Source: Vandiemenella viatica (lineage: Eukaryota > Arthropoda > Insecta > Orthoptera > Morabidae). Taken from it: a DNA stretch of 64,000 nt. The translations under genes and the position numbers were made by a program. Below the pieces are notes generated by a model. That model was not told where the DNA came from and did no database searches. It worked only from the letters and a program-made list of their open reading frames with translations. Positions 56,870-64,000 of this stretch are shown here, in pieces (positions within the stretch are counted from its first letter, which is position 1; each line of letters starts with the position of its first letter). The stretch is from positions 233,685,539-233,749,538 of the forward strand of contig JARYHS010013630.1 in NCBI GenBank assembly GCA_031002005.1, in the 5' to 3' direction.

Positions 56870-58565
56870 ATGATAGTTACAATAGAAACCTGAAAAACCT
56901 GTATTTCTTTATCTTTATTAAAAAAATTGATGTTGGGGAGCGAATCTGGGACCTTCGGTTTTGTAACCAATATCCTCATCGATTGTTCAATTGCTGTGTT
57001 CCAAGTATCAGTGACTTTAATAGGAATTTCAGTTCGGAAAAACTATTTTTTCTCACAAAATACGGTGTATGTAACTATACAGTTTTACTCGAGTTATTTA
57101 TTAGTTTTGAAGAGTTACCCTGTTTGAACAAATATTACAATATGTTACTTACATGTCCGACATTCACCCTGAAATCCACGACAGAGGTAGAATGCGTGGC
57201 AAATCGAAACTCGGTCACTAAGTTGGCTTGTTCAGAAATCTCTCAGCTGAAGGCGGCTTTATGAGACAAGGATAGTGGCCGTCATCAGAAAATAATTTCA
57301 AAATATTATTACGATATCGCTCAGCATACAAGATCTACGAAACGTTTTCTGAAAGGATGTAGTAGATAGCAACTTTTTCCATCTGATGAAATATTCTAAA
57401 CGTCAAAGTACGAATTCTTTTCTGCGTACGAATGCGCTCTGCCGGTCTCACGCAGCGGTATTCCACAAAGATAAAGTTTGCTGTCCTTTTATCGATAAAT
57501 TGCAGATCTAGTACAACGACATTTATCACAATATGGCTGCAGGGATGGTCTGAAGATTATCTACGCGTTAGTCGCGTAAGAATTCTAGAGTCGGGACAAC
57601 AGAATCAGTTATTAAAGTTTTTCTAATGATATTCGATTCCAGATTGAGTGATAATTGTTAATTTGTTCTATGGAATATCAAATATAACCAATTAATTTGA
57701 CTATTTGATCGAGATAATACATCCTGAATTAATCAGGCTATTACTTTCAGCGTAAGTTGAAGCTCTTGCCCGACTCAATACCATTTACCTGTCAAAAAAT
57801 AGTTTCCAAGCATCTTCACACGTTCACTCCAGGTGATTCAGCTCCTTGAATCTAAATATCTAAAATTTACCAGCATTCATTGCGCCGAAAAAATAAGCGT
57901 AGCTCATCAGCAATCGTTCATCAGCTCAGCTATCCCCATAAAGACTTCCAGTCTCGAGTTCCTTGAAATGATGTCAGGCGAACTTTTAGAAGTTTGTAAA
58001 TAATTACATTCCTTATGTTATACGTCTGAAACCAATACCTTTAGCCGAATTCTTTTTAAAAACGATTCTGAAATGTTTCTGTCCTGTATGCTAAATAAAC
58101 TCTTTAAGGTTCTAACTTTTTTAACGATTCTGTTGAAGGAAGGAAATTTTAACACAATATTCGACAAGAGAACGAAATGTTGGAAATAAAGTGCACCAAT
58201 TTTTTTAATGAATGCAGCTAAATGTTGATGCCTATGGAAAGAGAAAATATGAATCACGCCGTTACCGAAATCTACAAAGTAAATCGATTAATTAATAAGA
58301 ACGAAGATGTTTGACAAATTACACTTGGATTAAAATTAAATTAAATTTTAATCTGTGCTGAAATTCAATTACTTTGTCTGAATTAAGAAATTAATAACAT
58401 TGGAGTTGGTATATTTACTAATATGTGCATACGTGTTTAGTATTGTCTGGTGGTGGGCAGTCGGCGACCTCGGACAGTGAGACTGGTAAACAGGTTCACG
58501 CCTCTGTCTCTGTCCGCAATACAATGAGCCTCATTCAAACGCAGAAGTGGATCACCTAATGCACC
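56870..58565. other. AT-rich intergenic DNA, nothing recognised
   Basis: Several short ORFs (57335-57529, 57432-57626, 58018-58257) have no recognisable content. No repeat copy was seen. Confidence 0.4.
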
Positions 58566-58757
58566 GTGTTTCAATGGAGACCAGAGAAAGATAACTTGCA
58601 TGAAACATTTAGAAACAGTAATAAATTAAGATTTCTCGGACTGTGGATAGATCCGAAAAGTCTTGTTTCGTGGCGAAAACTCAAGACATATTATCAGTTT
58701 GACAGAGAGGATTTTGGTTTTATCTCGAACTCGGAACCGGAAAGAAGGTTTCGCTAA
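58566..58757 (+). pseudogene. Possible LINE reverse transcriptase fragment
   Basis: The 63-codon frame contains NKLRFLGLWIDPKSLVSW, which fits the thumb motif 'k.kFLGl.iD..L.W' of Jockey-type reverse transcriptases, preceded by QWRPEKDNLHETFRNSN. Only this one motif supports it, so it may be coincidence. The upstream patch at 58440-58530 is GC-richer and unrecognised. Confidence 0.35.
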
Positions 58758-58884
58758 AGTAGGGGTCATTTCATAGAAACCAGCACTGGAAGGAGAAATA
58801 ACTAGCTACTAAAATTAGATGGCTGATACAAAGTGTACGGATGAACAGTACAGCCTATAGATTGATAGTTTAATAACAATTTAA

Positions 58885-59080
58885 ATAGTAGATAAAACGT
58901 TATCGGATAACTAGCCGAATTAGTCCGTTCGCAAAACACGACGTTTCAGCGATAATAGACCCTGCCGCCATTGTCAAGTGATATTCACTTGACAATGGGG
59001 GCAGAGATTATGACAGCCGAAGCGTCATGTTTTACGAAAGGACTCACTCGGCTAACTACCCGAAAACATTTTATCTCTAT
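58885..59080. mobile_element. Foldback (hairpin) element
   Basis: Nearly the whole 195 bp is one imperfect inverted repeat. The centre CATTGTCAAGTGA-TAT-TCACTTGACAATG (about 58969-58997) is a perfect 13-bp stem. The arms continue outward with a few mismatches, for example CTAGCCGAATTAGTCCGTTC (58911) against the complement of the region at about 59041-59056, and GATAAAACGTTATC (58891) against 59062-59075. No ORF. Likely a MITE-type or foldback DNA element. Confidence 0.75.
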
Positions 59081-59149
59081 ATAACGCCGAGAAAGGCTCC
59101 AGTCTTACATAATCTAAATTGTTGTTAACGTTGTTCCCATGTACGGCCA

Positions 59150-59215
59150 ATCGCGCTGGAGAGGGTCCAGCAGTGGACGCTGGTTGGCGCGGGTCGATTC
59201 CCACCAAAGGACCGT
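59150..59215 (+). repeat. tRNA-like fragment (doubtful)
   Basis: A B-box-like GGGTCGATTCCCACC at 59189-59203 follows CCAGCAGTGGAC (59168-59179). The A-to-B spacing is shorter than in a tRNA, and no acceptor stem could be drawn. At most a decayed tRNA-derived repeat. Confidence 0.2.
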
Positions 59216-60429
59216 CAGAGCTCTTCTCGGTGGATGTAGAACAGATGTGAGATAATAGGCGAAATTTATGGGCTTTACTGGGAATACTGGAAGAACTAAC
59301 AACGAGAGTTGTTTAAGGCAACACTGGACACGAATTTTTCGGAATCAGATGCTTTTAGTAAACAAATATCACGCTTGTACGTGAGCGTTTTGCTCTCGTA
59401 AAAAGTCACCGTATGTGTAGTGAACACTGTTTACTTTGCGGGTAGCGTAACGCAATCTCAAAAGAAGTGTTGGTGCGTTGAACTATGCTATTCCGTCAGG
59501 TGACGCCTGGAAGTTAACTTTGCTTATCATTCGAGATCAGACGTCAAATGTTATAGCCATCGTTGTTCTGAGCTGGTGGTATCTTACAATTTAAAGACAT
59601 GAGGTTGTTTTTTTTTTTTTTTTTTTCGTTTTTTATAACACCCACGTGTCAATAAAATTGTCATTGGTAGACTTTTTTTTAATTATTTCTGTACTGATTT
59701 TTTTTTCCGAATCTCCCAGTGTTTCGTGACGTGAGTATTTTGGACGTTATTATATAAATCCTAATTTGACAATTTTCTTAAATAATGTGACACTTTGTTT
59801 AGTATTAAATTCAATTCATATTTGTTCGGAAATTATCCCGCAAAATGTACCCTGAAGTATTAAGAAATATTTTTATTCTTAATTAGTAGAGAGTTATAAT
59901 ATTAATTACTTTAGTACATAAGAATGAGCCAAGCTAATAACATTACACTGTTCCTTAAAGAAAGTAATAGATAGCGGATCACAAGTTGATGTTATTAGTA
60001 TTTAGTATCCAAATGGCAAAAAAAAAAAAAAAAAAATACACACAAGTAAATGTATAGGCCTCAATGAACCTTCACAGCATGAAATAGACGAAGAAGTCTC
60101 AAGTAACCTAGATATAATAATATTACTTCCCTAAAGAAGTGAAACATGTGTATGTTTTCCTCACTTATTATATATGTCGTTGGTTACTATTCGTAATCAT
60201 TTGGCAATGTCGCTGTTATATGCAGGGAAGCAAAAAGTGTTACAGTATTTCCAAGCAGTGACTAACATGGTCATTATAGTGGAAGAGTATTTTCATATAA
60301 TGCATTTGTAGAATAAGAAGACTTTAGTCTCTTAGTGATAATATTTTCTGTAATTAGGTACAGAGTTGTTTGAAGAAATAAAGTTTTGTATAGGATTCTT
60401 AGGCAGATTCATTTTGAAAGTGTCATTAA
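59216..60429. other. AT-rich intergenic DNA with homopolymer runs
   Basis: T run at about 59608-59626 and A run at about 60017-60037. No gene, and no copy of a repeat seen elsewhere in the window. Confidence 0.45.
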
Positions 60430-60880
60430 CAGTTGGAGTAAGTAGATTGGTTTAATCGAGCACAATACCGTCGATTGCAGGATACACACACGAAGCGTTG
60501 GACACATTTATCCGGACCACCAGAATGTGGTTTCGGCGAGCACTTGTTGAACAAGAGCAGTGGAAGAGACGGAATGTCTGCTGCGGCGGCGCTGAAGTGA
60601 AAGTGAAGTGAGGGAGGAAGTTGTGTCCCGGGAGGGCCGGACGCAGTAATTCCGTCAACCTCTTTGGCGGCAAGTTGACGTGGCGGCGAGCGACAACGCG
60701 ATAAGGGCGTGGAGCAAATCTCGTTCGCCAACCCGCGGGGACGTCGACCAACTTCGACCTCCCGACCAGATTAAAGTAAGAGTTGAAGGTACGTAGAGAC
60801 TGCTGCGTCGGCAGCGAATCAGACGGACTTTCTGACGGTGCTCGTCGTACCGCTTGTTCTCTAGAATTTCGTGTTGAAGA
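60430..60880. promoter_or_regulatory. GC-rich island with splice-donor-like sites
   Basis: A CpG-rich block ('gctgcggcggcgctgaagtg', 'gacgtggcggcgagcgacaa') whose right side carries two donor-like sites on the plus strand: AAAGTAAGAG at about 60769-60778 and AAGGTACGT at about 60786-60794. This is the layout of a CpG-island promoter with a non-coding first exon, but no TATA or protein evidence supports it. Minus ORFs (101 and 99 codons) have no domain and overlap each other. Confidence 0.3.
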
Positions 60881-62399
60881 CGTTTATTGGTGGCACACTT
60901 CTACTATATAATTTCCAATGCTCACTAACTGCCTAGCCTCGATAACTATTGTCTGGAAACGGTGTCACGTGTCAGCCTACGCTCGCAAAATAACAGGCAC
61001 CAGAGATATCATTAGAAGAAATTCGTGGTTACGTCTACAATTTAATAGCTAAGCAACGGCTACGAAATTAATTGCAATAATACATTCATGAAGTTTGATT
61101 TTCGTAGAATTAATTGTTAAAAAAAATCGTTAACTTTATGGCTGAAAAGACGTGGTACTGCTTTTCAGTAACATGTTGCTAATGAAAGCAATATAAAAAA
61201 ATTTAAAAACTTAAATTACGCATGGTCTCTACTGTAAACACGTATGCCAATTGTCATTCCGGCCTAGGCTAAATTTCAATTTAATTAAAAAATTTTTTTA
61301 ATGTTGCTTGACAAAAATTTATACATTATGATTTATCTGCTTTTTACGTATTTTACTGACCACTTTCGTTAATGATCTTTGTTAATTTTCACTGTACTTT
61401 AGTTATTAGGTTGTTTAAAGTGGAAATCAGACCAAACATACCTGTAATACTGAATCGAGTATTCTGGCAATTCATTTCTTCGAAGTTGATCAGCTGTTTA
61501 ATAATCTGTCTGAATCTGCATTAATTTTTCTGGCCATTACAGAAGAAAAAACTACGTGATACTTTCTAAGCAAACAGGAATTCTTCCAATTTTGCAGATT
61601 GAACTTTAAAGGCCAAATACAAGTAAAGTTTGTATTTCACCAAGTTCGAGTTTTTGATCTTTGAAACAATTACATGATAGCGAGATCATCGCTGTTTGTG
61701 TTTAATACCTACATTCTTCTATTAATACTTCTGAGTCCTTCAAACACAAGATATTTTATTCACCCTAAGGGTGAAATACAGCTCAAGTTCGTATTTGTTT
61801 AGATCAGATCAATTTGTCATAACCTCTGACCCTAAAAACTGAAACTTTTCTAGACGCAAAAAACGGTTATGGGCTTACACTAGTTTGAAATAATTTCGAC
61901 AATTTCCGATACGCAACAACAAATTCTACCACTGATAGAATGATATCCCGTACAGTTATTGATATGAGTGTCGACTAGAATCTTTGATCAGATGGCTGAT
62001 CATTTAACAATACATTTTTGCCTCGGTAGGAGTTTACAATTAGTATAACCCAGCAATCCTATCATGAAATGTAACCTGTAGCTTGATTTGATTTTGAAGT
62101 TTTCCTTTTGACAAAGTGTTTTTTTTAATAATAATAGCGACAATATGAAGTCCATGAAGACATATCTGTAATATCAGCAGTTTACCTGCAAAATAGTACG
62201 TTAATAGTGAAAAGTGGTTGAATGTGGGCGTTTTCGACTGTTTCCACGACTAGCTGTAGTGTTGTTTCCTGAACTTGAAGAGCAATTAACACCACGTTCG
62301 CCTTGTTCATCCCACTCAAAAATTGCTAAACCTTTGACTTTAGTAGATATGTATCACTTAATTTTTTTCAATATACATTCAACCTAAAACTAATACAAT
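60881..62399. other. AT-rich intergenic DNA, nothing recognised
   Basis: A small inverted repeat TTCACCCTAAGGGTGAA lies at about 61759-61775. No gene or mobile element was supported. Confidence 0.4.
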
Positions 62400-62818
62400 T
62401 GTTTCAAAGAGATAAAATACAATACAATACCATAGATTCATTTTACATAGATCTCCTGGCTCTGTGGGAAGTGTAAATTTGTCAAATTACAGATAAACAA
62501 TTGTATAACAAAATATTTTTATACACCAGATGCTGCAGTCACAGAGTAACATATAAATTAATTATGCCAAATACATTTACAAGGACACTCTCAATTAGTT
62601 TGTAGACACCTTCGGAAGAAATGTTTCTATGGAGTAGATGAAGTTATCAATTAAGTATTCATTTAATATTTTCCTGAATTTAATCTTGTCAAATGTCAGA
62701 CATTTAAGATAACTTAGGAGCTTATTGAAGATACGTATTCCAGGATATCTGTTATCTTTTAGTTTCTAGTACCAAAATTGTGTAATTTACTATTTGTTTG
62801 TTTCTAATTAGTGACTGC
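62400..62818 (-). pseudogene. CR1/Jockey-like LINE C-terminus and 3' UTR
   Basis: In one minus-strand frame, with two stops near its start, the translation reads KQTNSKLHNFGTRN, stop, KDNRYPGIRIFNKLLSYLKC, LTFDKIKFRKILNEYLIDNF, IYSIETFLPKVSTN, stop (62595). The pattern 'g.riyN.LP..ik.l.....fk..lk.yLl...fYSi.eFl' is the closing segment of CR1-like LINE polyproteins. The following 200 bp on the minus strand end near a TATTGTATTGTATTTTA stretch (complement at about 62425-62440) that looks like the simple-repeat 3' end. All upstream parts are lost. Confidence 0.65.
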
Positions 62819-64000
62819 AAAGGAAATTAATGTGTAAATACTCTTCCACCGTTATTCAAATTCCAATTTTCTTTAAGTAGTTCTATTGCTGACCCGACAA
62901 ATAATTCTTATTACTCGCATCTGATATTATATTCTATTTTTTCTTTTCTTTAGGAATTCGTTTTATTTGACAATCACAACTTTAATAACGCCCTTTGTTC
63001 CTGTGTAATTAAAAGAGTTATGTAGTTTTGAATGTATTACTGAGGTTCTCATTTACGTGTTCAGTTCTATATGAAATAAGGTACCTGAGATAAATGTTAT
63101 TACGTCTTGTGTCGTCTCCTTTGTAATAGAAGAACATGTCTTAGTTATTAAGTCGTAGATAATAAGCTTTTAATTATGGATGAACAGTACGGAAATAATT
63201 TTTTTATAAGTGGCACAAAACGTGTTCGAAAGTTTTGTCCATAAAAATCTGTTCCTAGTTATTTCATCTGAAACGTCTCCGCAACGCTGCCGGCAATTAA
63301 TTTTAAAACTGAAATAAAAACGATGTTCAAAACATTATAAGATAGAATAATTAATCTTAAACAAATTTATTTCAAAATCATAAATAAACAAAAAAAATAT
63401 TTATTCAGTTCCTGGAATAAAAAGGAAGAATAAACAATATTACCTAAATAAGGACCTATTAAAACTACCAACATAAATAATTTAAGTAGTAGAGTGAAAC
63501 AACATAATAAGGAACCACAAACACCATCCACTTTAATATTCTGTAAATCTAAAAATAAAAGGAAATGATTAAATTATGGTTTTATTTATTTCTTCAATTA
63601 TTTACGAATTTTGGCCGCTGTGTCATGTTAACCGTTGGAGGTCGAAAAGTACTGTCTAAAATAAATCATATAACGGAATAGAGTGTATCTGTTACTATTT
63701 AAATATAGTGTTAAATATGTGTGTTCATTGCAAATGGATGTAGCAAAAGGTTACATTAAATGAATCATAACACTAAAAAAAAAAACGGTAGACACATACA
63801 AGAAACAAAAAACTGGGCTGAAAGTGAAATTTCTCTATTTGTCAAATGATTTTCTTCTATTTCTTCTCTTGCTATATCACATATATACTTTCCAGATACC
63901 TAAAAAATAATTTAGGTATTATTCAATTAGCAATATTTCACCTATTGTGATAGTTAAAATACAAGATTGCTGTGATTCGAACAAATATCCTTATGTCTAG
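62819..64000. other. AT-rich intergenic DNA, nothing recognised
   Basis: No gene, RNA or further repeat was supported up to the end of the window. Confidence 0.45.

Noticed and set aside
56692..57264. 190-codon plus-strand ORF
   Set aside because: Its first third is a reading of the SINE at 56622 in antisense; the rest has no domain.
1..64000. CRISPR arrays, bacterial operons, ribosomal RNA genes
   Set aside because: No regularly spaced direct repeats, ribosome-binding sites or rRNA-like sequence was seen; the content is that of an animal genome.

Overview
This is a gene-poor, AT-rich stretch of an animal genome, almost certainly from an insect with a large, repeat-rich genome. The best guess is an orthopteran, such as a grasshopper or locust. 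The reasons are eight copies of one tRNA-derived SINE, remnants of at least three kinds of LINE whose peptides look like grasshopper-type elements, a mariner derivative, scattered CpG-rich islands, and no bacterial features at all. The organism is inferred from remembered repeat families and was not tested by a search. No host protein-coding exon could be supported in the 64 kb. Nearly all coding-like sequence belongs to mobile elements.

Layout. 1-9.2 kb: four SINE copies, two GC-rich islands, and a decayed LINE on the minus strand (3398-5735) with endonuclease and reverse transcriptase remnants. 9.2-18.4 kb: AT-rich sequence with one LINE fragment (about 11.6 kb) and a candidate solo LTR (about 16.9-17.6 kb). 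18.5-32 kb: an inverted GACCAA-type array, a promoter-like block, several GC-rich islands, an internally deleted mariner with matching ends and a TA duplication (29498-29954), and copies of a dispersed repeat. 33-35 kb: a second type of LINE reverse transcriptase remnant, then two SINEs.

35.6-41.4 kb holds the most complete object: a 5.77-kb LTR retrotransposon with two near-identical LTRs, a 4-bp target duplication, a possible primer-binding site and a polypurine tract. Its only long ORF is a 575-codon gag-like gene. There is no protease, reverse transcriptase, RNase H or integrase. It therefore looks like a very young non-autonomous gag-only element that would need enzymes from a relative. 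A strongly diverged LTR of the same family lies at 53996-54974 on the minus strand, so the family also has an old history at this locus.

41-64 kb: an Arg/Glu-rich ORF remnant, a foldback element interrupted by a SINE, Jockey-like LINE 3' ends, a direct repeat pair, a coding-like region split by one frame change (55098-55528), another SINE with target duplications, a second foldback element (about 58.9-59.1 kb), a GC-rich island with splice-donor-like sites (60.4-60.8 kb), and a LINE C-terminal remnant (62.6 kb).

The recurring GC-rich islands, several with TAATTA or TTTAT-type motifs, are the best candidates for host regulatory DNA. That reading is inference only.
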